From: Chrysomallon squamiferum
Taxonomy: Eukaryota > Mollusca > Gastropoda > Neomphalida > Peltospiridae
Assembly: GCA_012295275.1 (NCBI GenBank)
Contig: CM022670.1
Coordinates: 4,542,264-4,606,263, forward strand
Reading direction: 5' to 3'
Length of the DNA: 64,000 nt
Every line of letters starts with the position of its first letter. Within the stretch, counting starts at the first letter, position 1. A model generated the notes under the pieces. It was not told the DNA's origin and did no database searches. It saw only the letters and a list, made by a program, of their open reading frames with translations. The translations under genes were made by a program, and so were the position numbers. Shown piece by piece: positions 36,054 to 48,146 of the stretch.

Positions 36054-39000
36054 GCACATTCTCTCACATATATATACATTAGTACACATACACATATCCA
36101 CACCTACAATATTTATTTATTTATTTAATATTACTACTACTACTGCTATTAGTATCATCATCAACAACAACATCATTATCAGCAGTATCAAATCATCTAC
36201 AATTTATTTAGAATTATTTTTATATACAGGTTAGTAGGTCACATAGAGCTGTCTAATATTTTTGGCCACCTGCTGTATTCTCAGCATTTCCAATTATAAC
36301 CAAAGGCTGGTTTCCAGAGGCGATTCACACATCCATTAAATAACACAATTTACAGCTATATAAAAATTATCTTATTTGCAACAAAACATTTTTTTTTTTT
36401 TTTTTACACAATATTAAAATCGTTTAAAAAGGCAAAAATATGGTTTCTCGCAGATATGTCCTGGATAACGATGGTGTGTTTTGGAGCAATTCCTAGACAC
36501 TGAATGGAACAGATGCACTCCAGAGTGCATACTGAAGAGGACTGATCATGCATCGTTCTAATTTGCTGTTAGCGCACCGTTCTTTCTAATTATGGGAGTC
36601 GAACTCAGTGATCAGACACCTCTTGCCACAAAAACATCTAAAAACCTAATTGGCACATAAATTTTACAGCAGGCGACCTTTTTAAGCACAAACGAAAGCG
36701 TCTAACTAGAAAGAATTCTTTTACGTTGGCTAATGGCTTTGCCAGAATAGAAATACAGTTTGTCACCAATTTGTATTCAACAAGTTTCTGCACAGGGACA
36801 TTGCCCACTCATTCGGAAGCTCAGCGGCATGGCAATATTGAATCGGGAAGTAGACGATGCGGAAAAAAAAGAAGGACCAACTGTTATTGGTTTCTTTTAA
36901 TAAGTCATTTAGTCAAAACTCTTAGCCAATTCCAGCTGAGAAAACTAGCATGTTTTTTGTTTTAAATGATGATTGTATATCAGACAAGTTTAATAGTGAC
37001 TTGAATCTGAAATGCATCAGACGAAACAAACAAACAAGAAAGTAACTATATATTTTTTTGATGCGTTATCAGCAAAACCGGTCATTTTCATTATATTTAT
37101 GTGATTCTCACCGTTATGAAAATTAACTTTATCATCAATATCATCATTGATATCATCATCTTTTTATTTTTTCTCTCAGGCATAGTCTGAATACTTTTCC
37201 TTTTTCTTCTTACAAATATTCCTTATGACGTCACACGACGTCAGCCACGTTTTCTACTTGACTTGATGGATAACTGCTCTGCACACATACCAAGATGGTT
37301 GTCTCAGACAATGTACACCTGTACTTAGTTTTGCTGTAGATGGTATCATCTAGTTAGACACGCGTTTATAATCAGAGAAATGCCGCCATTTCAGTCAGAA
37401 TTCCAAACACGGTATCTGCAACACAGCAATGCCATCAGTTGTCACGGTATCTTTTTCACGATACAGTTTCCAAAATTCTGCGTATGAAGTTACAAACAAT
37501 TCGTTATGAAGACCATTACTGGTCAAGAAATGTTAAAGAAAAAGCAAAATGAAAATATACTGGGTTTAAATTACTGTACTCTGCATAAAGCTCACACATT
37601 AGGATTTAGAATGAGACTAGTCGAACGTCTTCAAATTTTGACAACAATCAAATCTTTCTCTTTTTTTCTTCATAATGAAAGTAATTTTATTTTGAAAGTC
37701 ACACTGAAAACTTTCATTAACAAAACATTAGATATTTACGAGTACAAGGATTTTATTATATTTATTTAAAATGAAACATCAGAACTAGCAGTACAGAATT
37801 TTGAACTCATAACAGAAATTTATAAACAGAACTTGTTTGTTCTAGATGTCTGTCAAATACAACTATCTTTCCTCTGCTTCTATTTCTCTCTACTCCATCT
37901 TCTTTTCTTAAACTATTGTTCGCAGCAGTGAAGTTTAACATTAAGTCTACGAGTCATTCTTGCTTGCATGTTCAGCCAATTGTCCTCACAGCATTGTTAT
38001 CACATCACGTTTTTAAAATTACTGTCATCTAACAGCGAGAGTAAAACACGATCGGCAAACGTTGGACGCGGATACGGAAGGCAAATGAACAGCCCAATTT
38101 GCAGAGGACAACAATTATGTGTAATCGTCGGGGGCTGGACGTATGGGAATTCAAACAAAATTGTCGACTTATGCTTGACTTACCAGCCACGGAGCCGTTG
38201 TCTTTAGGCGGATTTACAAACAGTGTAACTAAGTCATTCGTTCAATCGACAACAAGCCGATGATATTGACTCTACCGGGAGGGAGGTGTTTTTTTGTGGT
38301 TTTTTTACTGCTGTTTTTTCTTCTTCTTTTTTTTTTTACTCTCTCTCTCAGTTTCACAAACTGTTTTTTGATGTAGGAAATCAATTTTGTTATTGGTTGG
38401 AGTCTGGTTCACAGTTTGTGTCCTATTGAAAAATAATTAGACCCCTCGAGTCTTGCAGATTTACACGTTCTGAAGAAACAGAATAAAATCAAGCAAAATG
38501 TTTTATAGTGTTAACTCTTCCACAGAAAGAAAAAAAAAAAAAAAAAAAAAAAAACACCAACCAAAAACATATTAAGAAAAACTAATAATGGTATTTAAGA
38601 AAAAAAAAAATAATCAAAAATGAAATTAGAATAAAAAGCAAACAGTGATTCCAGCATTTTCTCAAAATGCCTTAGACCAGAATGATTGCAGTGCCCAATA
38701 AGCAACTGCCAAACATCCAATATTTGTTAAAGGTATTGGGGCATTTTACGCGACGGTCAATATTGAATGAAATGAACTGAGGACATTAGCACGGTGTTCT
38801 GTTAGCGCTAAGAGAGTTACTCAGGAGCTGGCACCACGAAGGCCTTGTCGGATAATATCTCACATTCTCCGATGAGTTTACATATTGGATTATCAACGGC
38901 TGATCGTTGCCACCTTTGGTCAGCCCATTGTGTGGCCTGTGAATGGGGTGTCTGGTTTCAGTGGACAGTGTCCAGATTACACTGGTCATCGCACGAAATT

Positions 39001-39128
39001 AAATCTCTGATATGTTAGTTATGCGGGATTTATCAAGTCCATTGAAAAGTCTTATGTTGAATTTGACTTGCCTCGACTTTCAAGTTCATAAGTTCATATT
39101 TAAATGCAGCTTTGGTGTTAGAATTTGA
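36054..39128. other. Non-coding interval with complex islands
   Basis: No gene recognised. Islands of complex sequence lie at 36430-36960, 37970-38290 and 38650-39000. The last two have open frames of 79 codons (plus strand) and 67 codons (minus strand, 38786-38989) without recognisable domains. Poly-A runs are at 38531-38554 and elsewhere. Confidence 0.5.
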
Positions 39129-39434
39129 TAGTACTACTATTATTACTTTCTCTACCACTAATACAAGTAGTACTACTGCAATAATAATAATTATTATTAC
39201 TACTGTTACTACTACTACTACTACTAGTACTACTACTACTACTATAATATAATCTGATAATACTCTAATAGTACTACCTGTGCTGCTACTACCAGTACTA
39301 TTAGAAGTACTATCGCAATAATAATATTATAATAATAATAATTATTATTATTATTATTATTATTACTAGCAGTAGCTGTGACAGCAGCAGCAGAAGTAAT
39401 AGTAGTAGTAGTAGTAGTAGTAGTAATAGTAGTA
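39129..39434. repeat. (ACT)n/(ATT)n/(AGT)n compound microsatellite
   Basis: Degenerate ACT units, then ATT at about 39340-39365, then AGT at 39397-39432. Confidence 0.94.
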
Positions 39435-40573
39435 ATAACACTGTAGTAATAATGTGTTATTGTTATAAGACAAACTCGATAAATCAGAAAGATATGTATA
39501 CATCGGTATGAGTGAGATGAGGTTGAGGTGTTGACAATGTCGTTGTGAAACCTCCTTCTTAATTGACTTATGGTCCTTCACTGACACATTACAGCTGTTC
39601 CTCGCTTCATGCAACCGATTATTGATCCCTTTGTCTCGCTCTGAGATGACAAATCAAATAATATCGACAGTCATCAAAGAGTTTCTCCGTTCACCAATAC
39701 TCGAAGGACAACTGTATTCCAGATATCCCCAGTTATCTCCATTCTCGTTCATTTTCTTCACGTTATACGAAATCACAGAAAGTGATAATATGCATTGTTA
39801 TTGTGGTCATGCTCGTAAAATTTGGCTGTGGATGGGCAATTCAATAAGAGCACTCGAGAATGCTTTCGCCTCCATTCATAGGGGACATTAATGTCTTCAT
39901 TCTCATAGTTATCAGATATTTACAGCGTCATCAGTATTCGTAATTCGAGCACATTATTATCATTCTTATCGTTATGCGCCATATAATCACCATTTATACC
40001 TTTACGGATCTTTCAACAAGGTAATTATTTGGCCAGTCAGACTTTTGTTAGTTGTTTCATTACAAATAAATAGCGAACAATTCGGCTGTGAAAATGGCAC
40101 TGTTACAACTAAAGATACTGCCGATATCTATAAAAGCTTTCTTAAATCATTTTTTTTTTATTATTATTTCTTTTTATGGAAATGAATACTTTTTGTGCTA
40201 AATAGTGAAGGATCATCAGCATTAATAACCAGAAGAATAAACATCGGAGTATTCATAAAATTATAATGACAGCAGTAGTAGTAATAATAGCAGATATCAG
40301 ACACTGTAAGTAGATACAGAATCAGCAGTAAATTGTTATAAAAGTGCTTTTTCGTATGTTTTCTTCCTTTTCTTTTCATTTCATAAATAAACAATTGAAC
40401 AAATAAATAAATAAATAAGTTAATGAACAAAGGTGTTTTACTTTTGTAATAGTGGTTCTAGTTAAGGTTGTAATTGACTGGTGCTTCTGTAAGTATTTTC
40501 ATGTTATTTGCTAATAGCCAGCATGATGTATCATCCGTTCATTCATTTCTTTTACGGCTTTTGTCTCTTCCAG
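39435..40573. other. Sequence upstream of the protocadherin exon
   Basis: No coding signal. It ends in a good splice acceptor, a pyrimidine-rich tract (tttcttttacggcttttgtctcttccag) with the AG at 40572-40573. The transcript therefore probably enters here from an upstream non-coding exon. The reading frame stays open back to about 40474, but that part lies before the acceptor. Confidence 0.6.
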
Positions 40574-40644
40574 AATCGCTAAATCAGCATGTATACGACA
40601 ACAAACCTACTACCCTAGATATCGACATCTGTTATATTCCAGTC
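40574..40644 (+). other. Probable 5' untranslated end of protocadherin exon 1
   Basis: Seventy-one bases between the predicted splice acceptor and the favoured start codon. The frame is open with no ATG until 40645. If the acceptor is not used, the in-frame ATG at 40501 would add 48 residues ahead of the signal peptide, which would be unusual for a secretory-pathway protein. Confidence 0.5.
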
Positions 40645-43392
40645 ATGAAAGTGGAGATGTCTTTCTGTACTCGGGTTATTTTTCTTTTGCTTCCTTTCTT
40701 CCATATGGTCCTCGGGCAGGGATTGACCGTGGATTTTAAAATCATGGAAGAGGAACCGTCAGGAAGTTACGTGGGAAGTATAGCGACTGACAGCGGTGTG
40801 GCTCAATATGCATCTCCGGACGAATTCGGCAGCTTACGTTACAACTTCCTGGACTTGGACAATCCCAAAGCAACATCTTTGTTCAGTATTAATATGGGTT
40901 CGGGTGACATTTATACAACAACCGTAATAGATAGAGAGAAAATATGTGCCTTTTTCACCGAATGTGTTATTTCATTTGACGTCACTGTTACATCAGAAAT
41001 GACGTCATTTTTCCAAATAGTTACTGTGAGAATCATCATTCAGGACCGCAACGACAACGCTCCAAGGTTCCCGAAGGAACAGATCACGTTGCGGGTCTCA
41101 GAGGCAGCAACGTCGGGAACGTCTTTCCGAATAGAAGGTGCCACCGACAGGGATAAAGGACCCAATAATTCAGTGAAAAGTTACGAACTAAAATCTAATT
41201 CAGATGAATTTGCCTTAAAGGTAGAAAGTAGATCTGACGGAACGTCAAGTCTCCGAATTGTCGTTAGAAGAACCCTGGACAGAGAAAAGCGAGACCGCTA
41301 CAAACTGAACATATATGCAATGGATGGAGGCGATCCGCCTTTAGTAGGAAATCTTACAATCATTATAATTGTGCTGGATGAAAACGACAACGCCCCGGTG
41401 TTTTCACAAAACATGTACGACTTCGATATTCCTGAAAATACTCAGATCAGACATACCTTTGGAAAGGTTTCTGCTGAAGATAAGGACATAGGTATGAACG
41501 GAAACGTTAACTACAGATTTAGTCCTGAACGAAGCAGTGAGGTGAGACGATTGTTTGCACTCGATGAAAAAACAGGCCGTCTAAGTGTTGTGGGACATTT
41601 GCAATACGAAGCAGGCGAACATTTTGAAACAATTATTGAAGCCTATGATCACGGCAACCCACCTTTGGAGTCACAAGCTATAGTGTTATTTCATATCAAG
41701 GATGTTGGCAACAATCCTCCTCAAATTCATATCAGCCCGGTTTCTTCGGGAGTTGGGGACATGATTCTATTGTCGGAAGGTTCGAGAATCGGTACAGTAG
41801 TGGCACACGTAAGAGTTACCGACAAAGACGAAGGCAGGAATGGAATCGTAGAATGCCAGAGCACAAATAGTCAGTTTTCCTTACATGTTCTCGAAGGAAG
41901 AGGATACATCATTCAACTCAGTGAGAAACTTGATCGAGAAAAGAAGGAAGAACTGAACGTGTCTGTGATGTGTTACGATTCGGGTTCTCCGAGCCTCGAA
42001 ACTTCGGCCGGTTTGCTCGTTCGTGTCACGGACGAGAACGACTGTCCACCTATATTTCAGAAACAAGCTTATGTGTTCAACATCTCTGAAAACAACAAGG
42101 TGGGTGATCTTGTCGGTAGCGTATTCGCTGTGGATAAAGATATTGGACAGAATGCTATTTCAGTATATTTTCTAAATATGGACAGTGGAGGTATGTTTAG
42201 AATTGACCACGATACCGGAGATATAATAGCCAACGCTGTGTTTGATAGAGAAACTATGTCCCAAATGACATTCACTGTCCGAGCAAGAGATGAAGGGGAG
42301 AAACCTATGACGGGAACAGCTGCAGTGATCGTCAATATTTTAGATCGAAACGACAACAAGCCTATGTTCGTGGAATCCACTTTAGAGTTCAATGTGTCGG
42401 AAGACATGTTTCCGGGTAGTTTTGTTGGCCAGCTTTTTGCCACTGATGACGATATCGGCAAAAACGCCGAGTGTGAGTTTATATTGCTAGTGGACGGATT
42501 TGTAATGCCGTTTGTTGTTTTTTCCGATGGAGTAATTAGAACAGATCGAAAGCTGTACAGACATATAACAGATAGATACGAGCTGTCTGTTATGGTTAAG
42601 GATAACGGGACGCCGTCATTAAATTCTACTGGTAAGGTTATAATTAACGTGATTGAAGCTAACAGTCATGTTCCATTCTTCACTTTTCCTAACGAAAAGA
42701 ACAATTCAGTTGGGGTTTACATCGACGCAGAGCCTGGTACCATCATAGGTCAGCTGAAGGCGATGGATGAAGACAAAGGCAAAAATGGGATGGTTTCGTA
42801 TTCCATCACAAGCGGGAATGTGAAAAATATGTTCCGTGTAAATGCTGATACCGGTGAAATTATGTTAACTCGCAAGCTGACTAAATCCGATCCAGCTTCC
42901 ATGATCCTCACTGTGGCCGTTCACGACCACGGATCGCCTCCACTGGTGACTCAGAACAACCTCATCATCAACTTCCTTCCAGTGAACGAGTCTCTTGTAA
43001 TGGGACCTCAAGGAGAGGACGACAACCTCATGTACATCATCATCGCCGGAGCCGTCGGCGGGCTGACGGTGATTGTGTGCATCATCGTGGCTGCTGTGAT
43101 TATTCAGATGAAGAGAAACGACGCCGCTAGAGATGAACATTCTATAGCGATTCAAGAACAAGGTGATGACGGCAGGACGTTCGATAAACAGCTGTGGCAC
43201 AGTGTACCTGCTGATGACGCCAGCATTGGCTCCGTGGAGGACAACGAGAAAAAGATTGACGACATACTGAAAGGAAAGATGGGGGACAAGACCAGCTTCT
43301 CTTTTAATAATGGATCCGACCCTGAAGACCCTTACGTGAAGAAGGTGAACTCGGATCAGTATGGCGTAAAACAGTTCTATACATTTCGAAAG
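40645..43392 (+). CDS. Protocadherin (delta-1-like), coding exon 1
   Basis: Encodes residues 1-916 of a predicted 1,139-residue single-pass calcium-dependent adhesion receptor of the plasma membrane. The start at 40645 is chosen because a hydrophobic signal peptide follows (about residues 8-24, ending near VLG-QG). Seven cadherin repeats follow: EC1 ~27-143, EC2 ~144-253, EC3 ~254-361, EC4 ~362-471, EC5 ~472-575, EC6 ~576-679, EC7 ~680-785. Linkers read DRNDNAP (EC1), DENDNAP (EC2), DVGNNPP (EC3), DENDCPP (EC4), DRNDNKP (EC5) and a degenerate EANSHVP (EC6). DRE motifs are present in EC1, 2, 4 and 5; DXD motifs are at 168, 279, 393, 497, 601 and 708. EC1 has the protocadherin Cys-X5-Cys loop (C101, C107). 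Nine N-glycosylation sequons lie outside the membrane. The membrane helix is ~796-820, followed by a basic stop-transfer (KR). The exon ends AAG at 43392 before donor GTAATT, phase 0. Closest known architecture: vertebrate delta-1 protocadherins with seven ECs. Cephalopods have many lineage-specific protocadherins, so orthology is not claimed. Confidence 0.96.
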
Positions 43393-43407
43393 GTAATTAT
43401 TATAATT

Positions 43408-43410
<3 letters not shown>

Positions 43411-43499
<89 letters not shown>
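43411..43499. repeat. (TC)n microsatellite next to the exon 1 donor
   Basis: A pure TC array of about 89 bases beginning 18 bases inside intron 1. If the intron is retained, the frame continues as Ser-Leu repeats and stops at 43648-43650. Confidence 0.98.
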
Positions 43500-43505
<6 letters not shown>

Positions 43506-43856
43506 ATCTGTCTATCTGTCTATCTCTCTGTCTATTTTTTTTTACAAAAATTATTTATATTTTATTCCTATGATATTAGATCTAACAACTGATACTAAAA
43601 TTGTCAGTCAGGGATTTCACATCAACACGCTATTCAGAAATTACGAATGACTACACTTCCAGTTCATATATTTTAATCACTTCATCAAATGTAAGTCAAA
43701 ATATGTGAAAGAAATTCAATTTATTGCAGCACTTTTTTTTTTTTTTTTTTTAGAAATTATTAGTGTGTTTCAATTAGGTCTCAAGAAAGACATTTGTGAA
43801 AAAGAAAATTCCCAAGCCTTCTGATAAGTTCCTAATAATTTGCATATTTATTTACA

Positions 43857-43862
43857 TTCGTT

Positions 43863-43897
<35 letters not shown>
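43857..43897. repeat. (TTTA)n microsatellite
   Basis: An array of TTTA units of about 40 bases within intron 1. Further T-rich sequence continues to 44130. Confidence 0.95.
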
Positions 43898-46800
43898 TGT
43901 GTAATTGATTTTTTGTTCTTATATAATAAGTAGAGGTAGCTGTAGGAATACTGGGTAGTAGAAGTAGTAGTAGAAGTTGTTGTAGTTGTTGTAGCATGAG
44001 TAATATTGCCACCATTATATTTCTTGTTGTTATTCGTTTTCTTCTCTATTCCCTTTCTTTTTTATTTCTTTTTTTTACTTGTTTTATTTCTTTATTTTTT
44101 ATTTATTTTGTTATTTATTTATTTATAATTTTTTTAATAAGGGTTTGCTTGAATTCATTTAAAGATGAAGATGCCTTAAATTATTTTCACTGCCCGTTCT
44201 CTAATTAAGTGGTATTTGCTTGTCAGTGCTTGTCAGGTACCTCTATTGATCTGTTTTCTTGAAATTAGAATTAATTTAGAACCAGTATTTATTTATTCTG
44301 TAAAGCGTAGCTTCTTCACTCTTACGGTGAAAAAACATCTCAAAATAACTTCCGTGTAAAGAAGGAAAATACAGAGGATGAGAGATATTTATGTTGAGAT
44401 TAAGAGATGCAGAATAATAGAGTAGGAAGCCATGGTAGAGGTTTAAAAACATTTTGAAGAAAATTGGTTTCATATTGGGTTTTTTAATTTTTTCTTAATA
44501 AAAATTATTAATAACAAAAAACAAGCATTTGGAAGCATTTGGAAGCATTTCCATTAAAATTCGGTTATAAATGTAACAGAAGTTAAAATAACAGTGCAAA
44601 AGAAATCAACTACATTCAGCTGATTTGCTTTCCATAATCATATCATAATTGGTTAATACGACATGAAAATTGTTTTGTCTGTTTTCATCAACCTTCTACT
44701 GATGTTTGAAGTGCACTGGATGCTGAAATTGCGTGCAGGCATTCGTGGTAGTTGACCCGAGACCTAGGTGCTCTGCAGTGTGGGTGTGTTTTCATAAAGA
44801 AGAAAATTGTATTTTAATATGTTTGTCCTTTTCGATTATTCACTTCACGGTCATATTTGAAGAGTCTCGCATTTGGAGACATAGAAATGCAGGGTTTTGA
44901 AAGAAAAATTATAAAGAGAGGGTGATGTGAAGAAGAAAGGGTGTCAGGAAAAATATAACAAAGACAAAAAGAACAAAGGAGAAACAAAGACAATGGAAAG
45001 GCTGGTCCGGAGTTAAGTGTCACAAAATATAATTTCACTAATTTGTTTCTTTGAAAACAAACTGAAGCAAATCTGAATACCGGCTTGATAAAACGATTAA
45101 ATGAATAAATGTTTATTAAAAGGCTCCATAACAGATTTTTTTTTTTTTTTTTTTTCCATTAAAAGTTATTTATCAATCATACGAAACCTACGTATTGACG
45201 TTTGTAATTAAGTTAATATTTTTATTTATTTATGTGATGTTGTTGTTGTTGTTGTTGTTGTTGTTTTATATGCGAGAGGTATTTTTTTTTTTTTTTTTTT
45301 TGGTATTTTGGGGTTCTTCATAATTATTATTTTTTTTTTTTAATTTTAATTTGATTTATTTTTGAATGGGTGGGTTATTGCTTGTTGTAATGGGGTATAA
45401 TGATAAAGATGATAGAACGAAACGTCATTTTTATCGGGAAATAATGTGACAGCAGAAACTGTTTTAGGACAGTAAACTCGGGAAATTGCCCATCAGAAGA
45501 ATAGAAATTGAGGACGATGATGCAGATTGATTGTGGAATGTTAATAATAAAGACAATTTTACGAATAGGTGTTACGTGTAAATGGCGTAAACAGCTAAGA
45601 AAAAAATCACAGCATGAAAACTAGCACAGTATAAAAAATAAAAAATAAAAACACCAAAAAACCCAGTTCTGTTGAAATTAATGCTGTTCATTTAGTTGTG
45701 TTCTGACGTGCGTTCTGTCTTTTGTTTGTTAATTCTTGCTTTTGTAAACACCCGAATAGCGTGTATGCAACTGAAAAGTCCTAGATATCAAATTTAAAGC
45801 AAGGTTTGAATTTTTTTCTTTTTAATGAGTTTTACTTTTTATGCGAGTTACAAGATGCACTATCAACCATATTCCCAAAGGATAAAAGAAATAAATCAAA
45901 ACTGATGAGGATGTAAACTTAGATCACAAAAAGCAGACATTAAACGCGAAAAGGGGTAGCATTTTTATCGACAGTCGTACTGTGTTATTGTTGCCACTTG
46001 CAGGTTTCTAAATAATGACTTCATCTTTGTTAGAAATAAAAATCATGAGTTTTCTTCTCCGTGAATACTTAACTACGGCAAATGTGTAATAAATGGCTAA
46101 GGATCGCATCTGTTTCGCTGAATTTACGAGTCCTGTAATGGGACGCGTGGTTTCTCTCAATCACGTATGTTCTCATAAATGCCAGCATTGTTGGTGTCAG
46201 GCAGAATGTTTCGCTTCCAGAACAAATTCTTTCTGTAATGGAAAACTCATAATACGAGGCCTGCAAGAGATTTCTTTGTGTTTTGTTGTGTTCTTCTCGT
46301 GTTTAACTCCATGTAGGTACAACTTACTCTACTTGTTCATATTTATTTATTTAATCTTTTTATTTTTTTTTTTTTTTTTTTTTAGTCCTCCTGTAGTTTT
46401 GCAAAGGGATAAACAAAAAACAATCAAAAATCTGATTTTCACACGGTGTCTATATATTTTACAAAAGTCTTCTTTTATTTTATTTAACAATATTTATTGT
46501 GTAGATGAATGAGTACAAGTGTAAGTTATAGATAGAGAGTGGGATGCTTTGTTCCGTTTTTCATTTCTAAATATCGAACTAACAAGAGTCTGATTCTGTG
46601 CTATTTCTTAGGAAAATAACATCAAATTATTTTTGTCTATTATCATTTTGAATATCTACACATTCATCTATCCATTTATTTATTTATTTACTTATTCATT
46701 TGTTTATTTATCAGTCAGTCTATTCATCTGTTTTATCTATTTATTTTCCGTTCATTCATTCATTCATTTATTCTTTCCCTAAGGGAAGCAAATCACTTCG

Positions 46801-46944
46801 CTCTAAGAAATGTTATTCCATTCTAAATGCGTCTATTAAATATACATATAACCTACTAATTAAAACAATTAAATGCTACGGATCATGATAGGATTACTTG
46901 TATCTGATTTTCTTGGCGAGCTACATGCTTCTTTTAAGACACTA

Positions 46945-47290
46945 ATTCGCACGGTGCATCTTTGCGTGCGTAATTTCCCCAAACGCCAAACAGCAATTTG
47001 GGCATATCTGCAAGTGCACTGATGGGAAAAAAGCCCAAGATGCCAATTACTGCTGCGGGGATCTTCATACGAAGCATATGCTTGAGGCAATGACAGCAAT
47101 AAACGATTGGTCAAAGTATAATGGATGTTCGGGGAGATTCTGCGCACATGATGGCCTCGGTTTGTACACCACTTGTTATCGGCAAGGCTGTCTTTATAAT
47201 CTTGGAGTGTGTAATGGTCCCGGCATAACAGGAAAATCAAACATATTTCGCTGACTACTTCAATCAAAGGATATGAGTAACTGTCACGCA
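46945..47290. other. Intronic open region, Cys-rich in one frame
   Basis: A plus frame is open from just after the TAA at 46943-46945 to the TGA at 47253-47255. Its translation is rich in cysteine (eleven in about 103 residues), including words such as HICKCTDG, NYCCGD and GCSGRFC. The opposite strand is also open, with an ATG at 47289-47291 and 140 codons to 46869. Neither translation resembles a family I recognise, and no convincing splice acceptor precedes the plus frame. It could be an unrecognised exon, a decayed gene or element, or chance. Confidence 0.2.
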
Positions 47291-47416
47291 TGCGTTAAAC
47301 TACTCACATGACCTGTTGACGAACTCATTTTAGTTGTATTGATTAGCAATATTATCTGAAAGAAAATTGTCTTCAGAAAGAAAAGAGAAATTGGCCCAGA
47401 GGCCATAAGAAAAAAT

Positions 47417-47530
47417 ATGGCCGAACGATTTGGTCACATCATGGACATCTATTGTCCAGAAATAAGTGACAGTGACGACGAAAGAGCGTCGAGTGATCTT
47501 TCACACAAAATCGAAGGCATTCAGCTATGA
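47417..47530 (+). CDS. Possible 37-codon micro-ORF in intron 1
   Basis: ATG in a favourable context (A at -3, G at +4) opens 37 codons ending TGA. The product would begin MAERFGHIMDIY and contain an acidic serine run, ISDSDDERASSD, reminiscent of phosphorylatable acidic motifs. It sits in a complex, repeat-free island that also has a 92-codon frame in another register (47466-47744, starting GTG). There is no domain, and an ORF of this length is easily produced by chance, so it is recorded only as a possibility. Confidence 0.12.
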   Translation: MAERFGHIMDIYCPEISDSDDERASSDLSHKIEGIQL

Positions 47531-48085
47531 AAATGCAAAATATGTGTCTTTCTCGACACGAATTAAAACAAGCATATTGGAGAGCTTGTTGAGTACGGCG
47601 ATTATTAAAATAGACTCGGTTATTGATGTTTTAGTTATTAGCGGACATGCTGATCCGGTTGATAGGCAGTCACAATGCCAGTGTGTTTCAACCGCTGAGA
47701 GTGAAGAGAGATGGAAGCGAATGATGTCAAAGGACGAAATCTAATGGAATCATTTGTATTGAAGACGCGGGAACGCTGGAAAATAAAACGTTAGCAAAGT
47801 ACAAGACAACTGGATTGTCTTGTAGTGTTACACACTTTAAAGTCACGACTGAGCCACGACAGGACGTGATCAGCAGACCAGCTGACACGTGCGTGTAAAG
47901 CAAGTCGAGCACAACAGTAGTGCTTACGTTCCGAAACGTTCGTGTTAGGACATGATAACTGTTGATTTTATTAACACATATGTTTAGAATTTTAATAGCT
48001 GCACATATTTTCCCATTCCAGTATTTAATAATTCCTGTATTTGTATCACAACAATCAAAATTGTATATAAAAGAGATAATATATA

Positions 48086-48088
48086 TAT

Positions 48089-48145
<57 letters not shown>

Positions 48146-48146
48146 C
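48086..48146. repeat. (TAGA)n microsatellite
   Basis: A pure ATAG array of about 60 bases, preceded by a short TA array. Confidence 0.97.

Noticed and set aside
36541-36640. Minus-strand tRNA-like B box (GAGTTCGACTCCC)
   Set aside because: The only A-box-like word is too close, and no cloverleaf can be drawn.
40474-40644. Longer N-terminus for the protocadherin starting at 40474 or 40501
   Set aside because: 40474 is TTG, and both lie upstream of a good splice acceptor at 40573; the ATG at 40645 directly precedes a signal peptide.
42069-43200. Minus-strand frames of 61-130 codons inside exon 1
   Set aside because: Antisense shadows of the cadherin coding sequence.
43393-43650. Ser-Leu-rich continuation as the normal C-terminus
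   Set aside because: A donor sits at 43393 and exons 2 and 3 join in matching phase with credible tail motifs; kept only as a possible retained-intron isoform.
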